A stretch of 28,042 bases of DNA from Thermoplasmata archaeon (GCA_021810575.1 JAJZIN010000010.1:1-28042); one strand, 5' to 3'; positions 7,865 to 17,353 are shown, numbered from the stretch's first letter. Translations and numbers: made by a program. Notes: generated from the letters alone by a model not told the origin.

Positions 7865-9487
7865 TCATCTCGTACAAAATGGTTCATATTCCCTAATTTC
7901 GCCCATGACAACCCTGGTTAACATTCGAGCCTGTACCTCTATTATTCTTCGATAGCTAACACTGTAACCATATATTGGATGAGTAACCAGTGTATCCATT
8001 CGTCTTTCGTATGCGTTGATCAATTTTTTCTTTCCTATAGAAGAAATTGCACAGGTGGGTCCAACGCTTAAAAAGTCCTTGCTTGATATTTCTCCCGTAT
8101 TAATCATCCCAATAACAACAGAATCACAAATAATAGGTCTAAATTCTTCAATTAGGTCTAGTGCCAGTGCAGGTTTTCCATATTTTGGCCTGTGAAGAAA
8201 TCCGAGATAAGGATCGAAACCCACTGATAGACAGGTTACCATTACATTAGATGTGAGTACTGCATATAAATAAGAAAGTAACGCGTTGACTGGGTCTTTA
8301 GGGGGTCTTCTATTTCTTTCCTCAAATTCGAACTGCATTTCATTTTTAAACATATCCTTAAAATGCTGAAAGTATATTCTAGCTGCCATTCCCTCGAATC
8401 CTAGAAGCGACTGGAAGTCCATCGCTGTCTCACACGAATTAACTATTTCCGATAGTTTTGAAAGTACAGTTTTATTCTTTGTGATAGAATTTCTTCTTAA
8501 CATAGTTCTGCAATTACGAATCTTTCCAGATATCATTTTCCTTGCAATCTCTATTGATTTTGTTTGATTTTCATATATTTCGAACTGTTTAATGCGAAGA
8601 AGAACATTTTTATGGCTCATGCCTGTCAATATACTCTTAAACCATCCCCCTGATGAAAAATAACAAACTGGTATATTCTTTCTTGAGAGTTCACTTAACG
8701 CCTGAGTCGAAATTTGACTGTATCCGAAGATTAAAACCTGCGATGTTTCCATAATTTTGGCCCTTGCCAAACTTTTTCCTTCATATGTAATATCTAATTC
8801 ATCTCCCTTTTTTCCTATATAACATCCATTTTTTGTTACGTAAACAGGAAAGGTTTCATTTCTTGCAGGGTACAGACGTCTAACATCTATTTGCTTTTCT
8901 TCACTCATCTCTAAATTGGTTTCGTCAGGAAGACATATAGATACTAACGAGCACTTTGGACACTTAGGGCTATCAATTAACGGGGCAGGCGAAACGTCTA
9001 TTAAGGAAACTCCCTTGGCGTCTACTATCATTTTGATGCATTGATCCATTAAATTTTCAGTAATATCGATCTTTACTCTCTTTTTTGAACTGTTATAGTA
9101 TATTTCTCCGTGCTCGCACTTATATCCGTTCTCCCGGAGTATTATAGCCTGTGCACAGAGTTGAATTTTGTCACTTAACCATGGATCCTGCCCGCTTTCT
9201 GGCGCTTTACCCCTTTTGAATTCGACTGGATACACCTCGTTCTGGTTTCCTTCAACCAAATCCATTTTTGCAATTATTTGATATCTGCTAGAGCTTAGTG
9301 TTACAGATTTTGACTTGATTTGAGAAAAATCATCCATACTTTCCTCTGGAGGAGGGAATGAATCTGACTTTTTATCAACATTTCTATGTATAAATCTTCC
9401 TTCTATAGTATCTGCTGAATCTTCGAACTCGCCATAAACCCATTCTAGGTGAAACAATCGAGGACAATATACATATTCGTCCAACAT
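7865..9487 (-). CDS. cas4-cas1: Cas4-Cas1 fusion, spacer processing and integration
   Basis: Residues 1 to about 190 are a Cas4 (RecB-like, Fe-S) domain: YCPR Cys8, His34, AKMD Asp76, VEFK Glu89/Lys91, the QLCAQ motif (109-113), and Cys176, Cys179 and Cys185. Residues from about 205 to 540 are Cas1, with metal ligands LLGFEG Glu365, GFLHR His432 and ALDLIEEFRP Asp444/Glu447. Cas4 trims prespacers and selects them by PAM, and Cas1 integrates them; a Cas4-Cas1 fusion is a hallmark of many type I-G (I-U) loci. The start is uncertain. The Cas4-like residues ELLPVR precede this ATG in the same frame, which is open back to the csb2 TAA at 9539 yet has no ATG, GTG or TTG there. The protein may start at a rare codon (ATA or ATT), after a frameshift, or at 9487 with a slightly short N-terminus. 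All metal ligands lie downstream of 9487. Confidence 0.95.
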   Translation of the reverse strand: MLDEYVYCPRLFHLEWVYGEFEDSADTIEGRFIHRNVDKKSDSFPPPEESMDDFSQIKSKSVTLSSSRYQIIAKMDLVEGNQNEVYPVEFKRGKAPESGQDPWLSDKIQLCAQAIILRENGYKCEHGEIYYNSSKKRVKIDITENLMDQCIKMIVDAKGVSLIDVSPAPLIDSPKCPKCSLVSICLPDETNLEMSEEKQIDVRRLYPARNETFPVYVTKNGCYIGKKGDELDITYEGKSLARAKIMETSQVLIFGYSQISTQALSELSRKNIPVCYFSSGGWFKSILTGMSHKNVLLRIKQFEIYENQTKSIEIARKMISGKIRNCRTMLRRNSITKNKTVLSKLSEIVNSCETAMDFQSLLGFEGMAARIYFQHFKDMFKNEMQFEFEERNRRPPKDPVNALLSYLYAVLTSNVMVTCLSVGFDPYLGFLHRPKYGKPALALDLIEEFRPIICDSVVIGMINTGEISSKDFLSVGPTCAISSIGKKKLINAYERRMDTLVTHPIYGYSVSYRRIIEVQARMLTRVVMGEIREYEPFCTR

Positions 9488-9538
9488 CCTTACAGGTAAT
9501 AGTTCGCCTTCATTCTCCCTAATAATGTCATTTATTTT

Positions 9539-11003
9539 TTACCACCCCTCACAGACAAATAGTCCCATGCCAAAATGGCATTCGTGGCCAACAACGAATG
9601 GACTGTTTACAGGCTCTTCAAATGAAATCTTAAATCCAAATCCTTGAAATGGTTTATCCTGCTTTCTTGAAGTTTCAAAATCGTACCATCTGAAGTTATG
9701 TGCAGTTATGGGTTCTCTGTCAATAATTTCTATTGAAACTGGAATGGGGATACCGTGATGAGACAGTTCTTTCTTGAGATCCTCCTTGATCCAATCTGAG
9801 TAACTGCCCTTGTTTCTTTTATAGTGCCTCTTCGTGATATAGGGTGTTGCACTCACAAAATATTCGGTACTGTATTTGCGTCCGTTGTTTATCTGATCTT
9901 TATCACCAATTTTTCGGATTATAAGTGATATTCCTTCCTCGGTGTCGTTACTATATAATTTTCTTGTGGAAAACAAGGCTTCCAGCTCGCTTTCGTCCAG
10001 ATAGTTGTTGCATTTTATCACAATTCGATCTATCAATCCATCCCTGTTTGAATCCATAGGGATGATGAATATGTGTTTATGATCCTTTAGTGGATTACCA
10101 AATTTATCCCTTCCAGAAAGTTTCTCGCTATTCCTTCCACCATTTTGTTTCCTGTATATTCCATTTACATAAATGTGGAATCTATCTGCTATCTTAATTG
10201 AATCTTTTATCGAAGGTAAAACGTTAGATTCCAATCCATATTCAATATAATTTACATTTGAAGCCAATTGCTCGTGCAGCAAGAATTTCTGTTCATCAGT
10301 TGACTCCTCCGGAATAGAATAGTTCTGATATTCCACACCATACGACTCACTAAGTTTTTTTTCCTGTATTTCTTCAGTTTGCATACAAATTGCTTCTAAC
10401 CATCCTACTGCAATCTGGGAATATCTGTTTTTTGGAACCGGAACTGCAAGATTCACACTGTTTATCCGTTTGTGTTCATTGATGTTTAACGGCGATGAAT
10501 TCCATTTTATATTCTGAGGTTCTGATGATTCAACTTGCATTCTAACCCAAGATTCACTTCGTCCCAGATAATTGATGCAGGATACGATCCGGTTTAATGC
10601 ATTGAATTGATCACTATTTAAATCAACGTCCCATTTCACCAATATTCTAGACTGGTTTTTTAAAAATACAATGAAATTATCGAAAACTAAGGATGTTGTT
10701 TTAGGATTTTTCTTTCCTTCAAAATTATTTCTTGTTTTTAGAGTTAGAAATGCCCTAGTAGAAGCTTTCCGGTAGGGTGGGATTGAATAAACGGGTAACT
10801 TGGATGCCAAAACTTCAAGAGTGGCACTTACAAGTGCCCCATTTTCTTGGGATTTACCCCTTTTCCATGAATCTATGATGGCTCTTATTATTCTAAAGGG
10901 AGATGGAGCTATTTCAGGTACGCCTTCGTTGACATTCCTCCCTCTTGGAGTTGCATGAAATTTGCCTGAAATAAAATCAATAGATATGATTATCAGAAGG
11001 CAT
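9539..11003 (-). CDS. csb2: Csb2, Cas5-Cas6 fusion of type I-G, apparent 5' frameshift
   Basis: Csb2 is expected to cap the crRNA 5' end (Cas5 role) and to process pre-crRNA (Cas6 role), and no separate cas6 is present. The frame open from 11002 gives the family N-terminus GKFHATPRGRNVNEG, then PSPFRIIRAIIDSW; the C-terminus has the glycine-rich GHECHFGMGLF motif. The conserved N-terminus lies upstream of the first standard in-frame start (TTG at 10810), so that start would truncate the protein. Two ATGs (11006, 11003) occur just after the csb1 stop but in another frame. Ignoring the G at 10994 joins them to the Csb2 frame and gives M-M-P-S-I-I-I-S-I-D-F, a normal Csb2 start, with about 488 residues in all. 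The insertion may be a real mutation, a sequencing error or, less likely, recoding. A non-standard CTG start at 10996 is another option. Confidence 0.88.
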
Positions 11004-11010
11004 CATCTCC

Positions 11011-12075
11011 CTATTCATCATTCGCATCTTCTTGTGAGTTTTCATCATCTTGCTCAGAACTATTATTTTCTGATTCGTTCCTATTTTCTTTTTTATTACT
11101 CTTCTTATAATTGCCCTTTACCACGAATGGAGATGGATCGTAAAAAAGTTCTTTGCATTCTTTTATACCTTCCTTTATAGATTCAAGCAGCTTAACTTTG
11201 TCTGGGATGGTGAAACCATCTGATCCTAAAATATCTCCCTTTACCTTTAAATCGCAAGCGGTCCGAAGTCTGAGATTGTCCTCTAAGAACGACTTTATTT
11301 TATATAGACATAAATTGATTATAAGTTTTTCAGCCTTCTCTCCTAGAGAATAACTCCTCAAAGTTGCAATATCGATATTAAAATATGCTGTTATTTTTTT
11401 AGCGGTATATTCTGTTCTATGGTAAGGTACATTCCCGAAAATGTTTTTCTCCTTTTCTTTTGTCTTCTGATCTATAACTATTTCTCCCGTTGGTGAAACA
11501 ATGCTTATGTTCACACCTCCGGACATTACCTCGTTGACATCCGCGGCTTCTATGAATGCACTAATGATTCTTGGGAACCTTATCCTTCCCTTTCCTTTAT
11601 TAGAGAAAAAAACACCGTGTATTAATGAATTTATATCATATTTTAGGACGGTCTTTGCCAGTTTATTCCATTCTAGAGGCTTATTTTCCGAATAACCACT
11701 GTCTTTTTGGAAGATGTCCCAAAAATCATCTGTGAGAATATAGGAGGATGCCATTCTATGAGATTCGGTAAGAGAGCTTGTTCTTATTATTTCTTCATTG
11801 TTTTTGCCAGAAAGTTCTGCAACTACGTAGGACAACCCCTTTAGCTGTTCAACAACGTCAAGATCGTTCTTGCCTATTATTGTTTTCTCCAATCTGTTTG
11901 CCATTGATTGTGCACTTTCTAAGAGTAACATATTTCTGCCAGATGGATCTCTATATGTTGCTGCCTGAATATCAGGAAACCCGGTTGGCTGAAACCTGTC
12001 ACCTTGAATTGGTTCGAGTTCTACCTCAAATAGCAATCTGTTTGAATTTTCTATTATATTTTTTAAATCTGTCAT
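11011..12075 (-). CDS. csb1: Csb1, Cas7-type backbone subunit of type I-G Cascade
   Basis: The 354-residue protein is the GSU0053/Csb1 family Cas7, which polymerises along the crRNA spacer as the backbone of the interference complex. The signature IQGDRFQPTGFPDIQAATY is at about residues 23-41, followed by MLLLESAQSMANRLE (about 49-63). I chose the ATG at 12075 because it makes an ATGA overlap with the csx17 stop and gives the family N-terminus; the frame is open for 23 more codons upstream, inside csx17. The last ~30 residues form an Asp/Glu/Asn/Ser-rich tail (SEQDDENSQEDANDE), probably disordered and not a core Cas7 element. The csb2 ATGs lie 5-8 nt after its stop. Confidence 0.93.
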   Translation of the reverse strand: MTDLKNIIENSNRLLFEVELEPIQGDRFQPTGFPDIQAATYRDPSGRNMLLLESAQSMANRLEKTIIGKNDLDVVEQLKGLSYVVAELSGKNNEEIIRTSSLTESHRMASSYILTDDFWDIFQKDSGYSENKPLEWNKLAKTVLKYDINSLIHGVFFSNKGKGRIRFPRIISAFIEAADVNEVMSGGVNISIVSPTGEIVIDQKTKEKEKNIFGNVPYHRTEYTAKKITAYFNIDIATLRSYSLGEKAEKLIINLCLYKIKSFLEDNLRLRTACDLKVKGDILGSDGFTIPDKVKLLESIKEGIKECKELFYDPSPFVVKGNYKKSNKKENRNESENNSSEQDDENSQEDANDE

Positions 12076-14408
12076 GCTTTTACACCTTTTATAACATTTT
12101 TTAACAGGTCTTTGGGATCTGTTTTTAATATCAAATATGCACAATATCTCTTAACCTTTTCCATATCCATCTGATCTATTATTATTGAATTATACGGGGA
12201 AAGCCCTTTTGAATATATGGACGTGTACGCAATGGAACATGCATCTCTTAACCTTCCGGCCATTAGATAGGTTAGTATATTTTTTTTGGGAAATAGAGTG
12301 ATCTCCTTGTTTTCAACATATATCTTTTCCGGGATAAAAAGAAGTTTTAACAATTGCCACTGCAGATTTATATTGGTATTATTATAAACTTTTTTTGCTC
12401 TCTCCAGATTATTGAGACGCCCATGATAGAATTTGCCTAGAGAAAGCAACCCAAGGAAAAGTTCTTCAACTTTTCTTTCATCAAGTTTTCTTAAGTTTCC
12501 TGCTCTGTCAGGGATTCTATCTTCCAGTAACATGTTCATTTCCTTTAGATTGAACATGACATGACCCAAATCTAACATAGGATTGTTATTGTTCTTCGAT
12601 TTATCAAATTCCAACAACATATCATAAAAACATTTTGAAATTTTGCCGATCAACATTGATTCTGACCACCAATTACTTTCCTTCTTTATCTTTAGGATTT
12701 CCCCTGTTTCAATATTAATATTTAAGATAGACCCTCTAAGGAATGGAATTTCGGAAAGTGCAAGTGCTAACTTGAATTCTATTGAGTCATCGTTTGCCTT
12801 TTTGACAAATGATGGACTTAAACCACTGAATGGATTTTTTATGCCAGATTTATTTAGCCTGGTTACAAGACGAACACTCCTACCTAATGCCTTAATTATA
12901 TTTTGTGCTGATTCAGTGTTTTTTGTATCTATGAAATATGAATAGAGTGCCGATTCAATATCTTGTTTCACTGCCCTTAAGGATAATTGCGTTGAATCAC
13001 TTTTAGATATTATTTGATTTATTGATGAAACTATGTTGTATATGCTTTTTGAAGCTTTCAAGTCCTCGCTTTTATCTTCAACTTTAATGTAATCCTGAGG
13101 AACGAGGATGGAAGATTGTCCCTTTCTTACAAGGTTTGCATATCTTATGAAATGAGATATTCCCCTATCTACTCCCATTGATTTTACAGCCTCTGTAAAT
13201 TGAAGACCATTTTTTACGCTTGATTTCCTCACTGTAACTCTTCCCTCTCTGAACATTTCTTCAATTTCTACATAAGAGAAGGGCCTATTCCATATTGGAG
13301 TCCATATTTCCTTCCTATACTTTTTAACGTCATCTGAGTTTTCTCCATCGTTTATTGAAGTTATACCTGCTGAACTAAAATTAACCGTAAAAGGAGACTG
13401 AAACTGGTTTCTATCTGCGACATATCTTTTTCCAACGCTTCCTGACCATATAATTGTGCCCTCCATCAAAAGTATGTAATTCCAGAAATTGTACAAAAAA
13501 TCCTCCTGATTTTTTTCGCTGTTTCTTTGATTTGTGCCTCCAGACTTTCCTGGATCATACATTCCAATCTTGATATCTGTCAATTTTGAAGTTAATTCTC
13601 CAAATAGAGCATTTCTCAGGACCTCCCTACTTGAAGGGCTCGAGATATATAAGACATTTTCCATGAAGTTGTTAGAAAATTCCATTCTGCCATTGTTTCC
13701 ACCCGTGCCCAAGATATCTGAAGTTAGTATATCTCCGCTGGCTGGTTCTACTGCAATTGCAGCATCTATCCACTTTATAACACTGTCTGGCAGAACATTT
13801 CTGCATAAAGAAATAATCTCGGCCTTATGGTTCGTCATAATTTCTTTACTAATTCCTTTTATAATATTTTGCAATTCTCTCTTATCTTCATTTGAACAAA
13901 CATTCATTAAATCTGATACCATGTTACCTTCAGTTTTGTTATACTTTTCCATTAGATATTTTAATTTTTTTGATCCATCTTGTTTATTCTTTGACAGGTT
14001 CTGTTTATTTTGATTTGAAATCCATTTAAGAGAAGCTTGCTCTAAATTGAAATATTCAAATTCTTTAACTTTCTCTATTACACTCTTATAATCATTCAGT
14101 CTTGTATCTTTAGATTTACAAATGTTATCTATTTGACCAGGTTCTCCATATTTAAATCCCGATCCTAGATTCCAGGGTGATATTATGGGTGTTGGTCGAT
14201 ATTCTTCTATGAAGAAATCTAGCAAAGAGTCCTTTACCTGCTCTTCACATTCTCCGTTAAACTTATCACTTTCTAAAATGAATATATCATTCTCCCAGTA
14301 ACCTTTAACGTTTCTATCTTTCTGTTCATAAATTAATCTTACTATCCCCAATGCCTTTAGATATGATGAAATAGGTTCTGCTTGACAGCCATTTAGTGAT
14401 ATTTTCAT
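12072..14408 (-). CDS. csx17: Csx17, large (Cas8-type) subunit of type I-G Cascade
   Basis: The 778-residue product is assigned to Csx17 by its N-terminal motif LNGCQAEPISSYLKALG, by its length, and by its place between cas3 and csb1. In type I-G it takes the place of Cas8, the subunit expected to read the PAM and recruit Cas3. I chose the ATG at 14408, which overlaps the cas3 stop as ATGA and puts the family motif at residues 4-20; the open frame continues 15 codons upstream without homology. The remainder is charged and alpha-helical with no recognisable catalytic motif. There is no membrane segment. Base composition is strongly AT-rich, like the rest of the cas operon. Confidence 0.92.
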   Translation of the reverse strand: MKISLNGCQAEPISSYLKALGIVRLIYEQKDRNVKGYWENDIFILESDKFNGECEEQVKDSLLDFFIEEYRPTPIISPWNLGSGFKYGEPGQIDNICKSKDTRLNDYKSVIEKVKEFEYFNLEQASLKWISNQNKQNLSKNKQDGSKKLKYLMEKYNKTEGNMVSDLMNVCSNEDKRELQNIIKGISKEIMTNHKAEIISLCRNVLPDSVIKWIDAAIAVEPASGDILTSDILGTGGNNGRMEFSNNFMENVLYISSPSSREVLRNALFGELTSKLTDIKIGMYDPGKSGGTNQRNSEKNQEDFLYNFWNYILLMEGTIIWSGSVGKRYVADRNQFQSPFTVNFSSAGITSINDGENSDDVKKYRKEIWTPIWNRPFSYVEIEEMFREGRVTVRKSSVKNGLQFTEAVKSMGVDRGISHFIRYANLVRKGQSSILVPQDYIKVEDKSEDLKASKSIYNIVSSINQIISKSDSTQLSLRAVKQDIESALYSYFIDTKNTESAQNIIKALGRSVRLVTRLNKSGIKNPFSGLSPSFVKKANDDSIEFKLALALSEIPFLRGSILNINIETGEILKIKKESNWWSESMLIGKISKCFYDMLLEFDKSKNNNNPMLDLGHVMFNLKEMNMLLEDRIPDRAGNLRKLDERKVEELFLGLLSLGKFYHGRLNNLERAKKVYNNTNINLQWQLLKLLFIPEKIYVENKEITLFPKKNILTYLMAGRLRDACSIAYTSIYSKGLSPYNSIIIDQMDMEKVKRYCAYLILKTDPKDLLKNVIKGVKA

Positions 14409-16852
14409 ATGAAACCACCACTTGCTCTTTGATCTGATGCCCGTACTATACACTCCATGTATGCTAGTCTAAATATGCCATAGTCTTCTGATTTTATTAA
14501 GTCATGTACTCTCTGTACCCAACTCTTATTACTGTTAATTTCACCTAATTCCATTACAGAGAGATCAATTTTTGATGTTTTCACTAATATTCCCCCGCCT
14601 ATTTTGATTGAGTCAATCTGGTCACCATCGCACACCCCAAGTGCAAATCTTTTTATACCACTGCATGGTGATTTTTCGCCAGGTCTTGAGCGTATGAAGA
14701 ATCTAACCTTGCCATGATGACTCATAGCAAGATATGACACTATATCAGGTTCACCATTTTGCAATGCGAGAATCCCTGAGACCAGTTCATGTCTGAACGG
14801 CATCCTTATTCCATTTTTCCTTTCATCCTTACCATACATGTTTGCCCACATGTCTTCAGGTGCTTTGGCAACCTGGCCAACAGGTACATTACTTGGAAGA
14901 TTTGTCTGGACTATTCTGGCCTGAAACGCAGGATGTGCCTTTCCAGCATCATGCCAGATCACAGCTTCTTTAATTGAATCTTGATATGAAGGATTTAAAT
15001 TCAATTCCTTTAGAATATTATTTGACACCTGAAGAACTTCGTTTGAATGCTCTTCTATGGATTTCCATGAGGAAATACCGTTAGAGAATTTTAGGTTTGG
15101 TTCACCTCGTTGTTGCTTGACTTCATTCACCTTTTCCCTGGATTTTATATTCCAACCCATATTTTCACTGTATTTACCACATTTTGTACTCATTACGAAC
15201 AACTGGCCTGGATAGATTATTAGATTCCTGTTTACCTCTTTCCACTCACTTTCTATCCAATCATAGTATAGAATTTTCGCTTCCTTTGATGTCTCATATT
15301 TTTTAATTATATCTTTCATTTCATTGATCGGTGCAGTGCATATCTCATCACGTGAGGGTTTGTTTAACAAATTTTGCACCACATTATTTGTTTCATAATC
15401 CTCTGGTATTTCTCTCCAGAATATCATGACATCCATGTTTTTTCCACCTCTAACAAATCTTGAAACATCAGTATCTGACCCCATAAGATCAGAATCTGTG
15501 CTGAATAATTCTTCTATGTCCTTTTTTCTTAAGATACTTATCTTCCCATTAATTTTTAATGATGGGAGTTTAAAATTGTATGGATTGAAATACTCATTAT
15601 CTGTTTTTAATAATTCCTCGCATTGCTCTATTTCTTCCTTCTCATAGGGATAATTCTCAATTTTTTCTTTTTCAAACCTAAAGATAGTCAATTCAGCATC
15701 ATTTTCAAATTCTCCTCTTCGGTTACACCTTCCAGCTCTTTGAATTAGTGATGATACAGGGCATATTTCAGTATAAAGTCGCTTAGAAGAAATATCTACC
15801 CCTGCCTCTATGACCTGTGTCGATACTATTATAATATCGTGACTATCCGGTAATAATATCTCTTCAACGTTTTTTCTTCTTTCTATTGGTCTGAAATGAG
15901 AGTGAAGAAGTACAACTCTAGTTGAGCTTTTTTTATTTTTTTCTATAATCTCATAAACTCTCTTAGCACCTTCTACTTTGTTCAGTATAATTATGGAAAT
16001 AGTATCTTTTTCATGATTTTCAATGACATGTTTAGCAATTTCTGGTTCATCACTTACTTTTTTGTATACCAACTTCTTTTTAGAATTTTTAATTTTTTCT
16101 ATTTTTTCTACATTAAAGTCACTTTTTGACAGTTCCAAAATTTTTAGATCGGAAGTTTGATCAAAGTCTACCGTATTAATCCATTCCCTTTCTAGAGTTG
16201 CACTCATCCAAATACTGTTCACTGATCCAAAAGTCCCGTAAAATTCTCTGAATTTATGCAACTGTATACCCGTATAGAAACCACTTCCCATCAATTGGGT
16301 TTCATCATATACCCATAAGCTGTCATTGTTCAGCAATCCAAAATCAATTGGCCACCTATATCTGCTCATAGCATATCCCCTATTTAGAGCTCTTGAGATA
16401 AGCATGTCTTGAGTCCCAATGATTATTGAGTTTTCTTCCGGGTAAAGGTCCCAGAGATGAGAATAACTATCTGCCCCACCCATCAAAAGCGTGACGTTTA
16501 CTGAATTTGTATTATATTTGTATGAAAGTATACCTTCTTCCTTTACCAAATTAAGGTTTTTTAACCATTTTAAAACTTCATTGTGCGTTTGTTCTACAAG
16601 CACTCTCATTGGTAAACAGTAAACCAGTCTTCTTGGAGTTCCTTCCTTTGTCTCCGTATTATAAATTCTTCTCCACAACCATCCTAGAATTACTGTAGCA
16701 GTTTTACCCATTCCAGTATCTACTTTTAATACGTTATATAGTTCTTTGGATGTCGCAAATTCCTTTTGAAAGGGGAATGGTTCATTGCCCCCTGTTGCTT
16801 GCTTAAAGAAACTTTCAAAATCTTTATAATTTGAATCAATAGAAGCCTGCAT
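14405..16852 (-). CDS. cas3: Cas3 helicase-nuclease with C-terminal HD domain
   Basis: Cas3 unwinds and degrades target DNA once Cascade is bound. Counting from the ATG at 16852 (815 residues), helicase motifs come first: Walker A DTGMGKT (about 45-51), the DExx box as YDETQ (182-186), SAT (217-219), STQVIEAGVDIS (344-355) and QRAGRCNRRG (371-380). The HD nuclease is C-terminal: His602, the WHDAGK His-Asp pair (634-635), His688 and HH (712-713). This inverted order, helicase then HD, is typical of type I-G and unlike most Cas3 proteins. The ATG at 16852 is preferred because a TATA box lies about 26 nt upstream and because it directly precedes the family sequence FESFFKQATGGNEPFPFQ; the open frame reaches 16915. 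It is the first gene of the operon. Confidence 0.93.
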   Translation of the reverse strand: MQASIDSNYKDFESFFKQATGGNEPFPFQKEFATSKELYNVLKVDTGMGKTATVILGWLWRRIYNTETKEGTPRRLVYCLPMRVLVEQTHNEVLKWLKNLNLVKEEGILSYKYNTNSVNVTLLMGGADSYSHLWDLYPEENSIIIGTQDMLISRALNRGYAMSRYRWPIDFGLLNNDSLWVYDETQLMGSGFYTGIQLHKFREFYGTFGSVNSIWMSATLEREWINTVDFDQTSDLKILELSKSDFNVEKIEKIKNSKKKLVYKKVSDEPEIAKHVIENHEKDTISIIILNKVEGAKRVYEIIEKNKKSSTRVVLLHSHFRPIERRKNVEEILLPDSHDIIIVSTQVIEAGVDISSKRLYTEICPVSSLIQRAGRCNRRGEFENDAELTIFRFEKEKIENYPYEKEEIEQCEELLKTDNEYFNPYNFKLPSLKINGKISILRKKDIEELFSTDSDLMGSDTDVSRFVRGGKNMDVMIFWREIPEDYETNNVVQNLLNKPSRDEICTAPINEMKDIIKKYETSKEAKILYYDWIESEWKEVNRNLIIYPGQLFVMSTKCGKYSENMGWNIKSREKVNEVKQQRGEPNLKFSNGISSWKSIEEHSNEVLQVSNNILKELNLNPSYQDSIKEAVIWHDAGKAHPAFQARIVQTNLPSNVPVGQVAKAPEDMWANMYGKDERKNGIRMPFRHELVSGILALQNGEPDIVSYLAMSHHGKVRFFIRSRPGEKSPCSGIKRFALGVCDGDQIDSIKIGGGILVKTSKIDLSVMELGEINSNKSWVQRVHDLIKSEDYGIFRLAYMECIVRASDQRASGGFI

Positions 16853-16872
16853 GCAATTCACATACATATAGG

Positions 16873-16883
16873 ATATATTATAA
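16873..16883 (-). promoter_or_regulatory. TATA box of the cas operon
   Basis: TTATAATATAT on the minus strand is centred 26 nt before the cas3 ATG at 16852, predicting a leaderless cas operon transcript. A second TATA-like element, CTTATATACATTTAA, lies further upstream (about 16967-16981) and would serve the longer ORF start at 16915. Confidence 0.55.
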
Positions 16884-17097
16884 TTATGCACGATATGGAG
16901 AACTTCCAAGATCACTGATCTGCTTCCCTTATCACTTTGACACTTATAATAGAGATAATATACTGTTAAATGTATATAAGAGAGAGTCCAGATGGCACAC
17001 TTCTCTTTTTCGATGGTTCAGTGATCTTGTTCCTGATCATATATCATGATAACGGTTCATGTGGATTCTCATGAAGAAGCAGTCTTTTCGCCATGGA

Positions 17098-17202
17098 TTA
17101 GATCTCACACCATATTGTTTCATTCTCATCCGTAAGTTTAAGTAGAGTACTTTCCAGTTCCATAATATATTTCTCAGCATCAATCTCTTCTTGAATTACC
17201 AT
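17098..17202 (-). CDS. Short acidic ORF, possible remnant
   Basis: A 34-codon minus-strand frame starts with ATG at 17202, just after an in-frame TGA, and ends in TAA at 17098-17100. Its product is acidic and strongly helical (QEEIDAEKYIMELESTLLKL, then TDENETIW), with heptad-like Leu/Ile spacing. The composition looks protein-like, but no promoter or ribosome site is evident, and I do not recognise it. It could be a small protein, the relic of a longer gene, or chance. Confidence 0.25.
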   Translation of the reverse strand: MVIQEEIDAEKYIMELESTLLKLTDENETIWCEI

Positions 17203-17343
17203 GTGATGTCATGATACGCTCATGAGAATACTTTTCGGTTCAGCATATAACAATTTACGACAATCAAATTGATGAAAGGAATTAAATAGGAGCTAGACAA
17301 GTACAAATTATGAATTCACCTATCATCTTTGGAGCATGGGTAG

Positions 17344-17353
17344 ATTTAAGTTT
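17344..17353 (+). promoter_or_regulatory. TATA box of the BadF-type kinase gene
   Basis: ATTTAAGTTT is centred about 26 nt before the ATG at 17374, with no Shine-Dalgarno motif in between, consistent with a leaderless transcript. Confidence 0.45.

Noticed and set aside
7861..7911. Longer cas2 start inside cas1
   Set aside because: The extra 17 residues are unlike Cas2, whose family begins at MRATIIVTYD; the ATG at 7860 follows the cas1 stop directly.
9539..10810. csb2 starting at the TTG at 10810 (423 residues)
   Set aside because: The conserved Csb2 N-terminus is encoded upstream of this TTG in the same frame, so a start there would remove it.
13534..14013. 159-codon plus-strand ORF antisense to csx17
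   Set aside because: It lies wholly within csx17 and its hydrophobic composition is that of an antisense shadow of an AT-rich gene.
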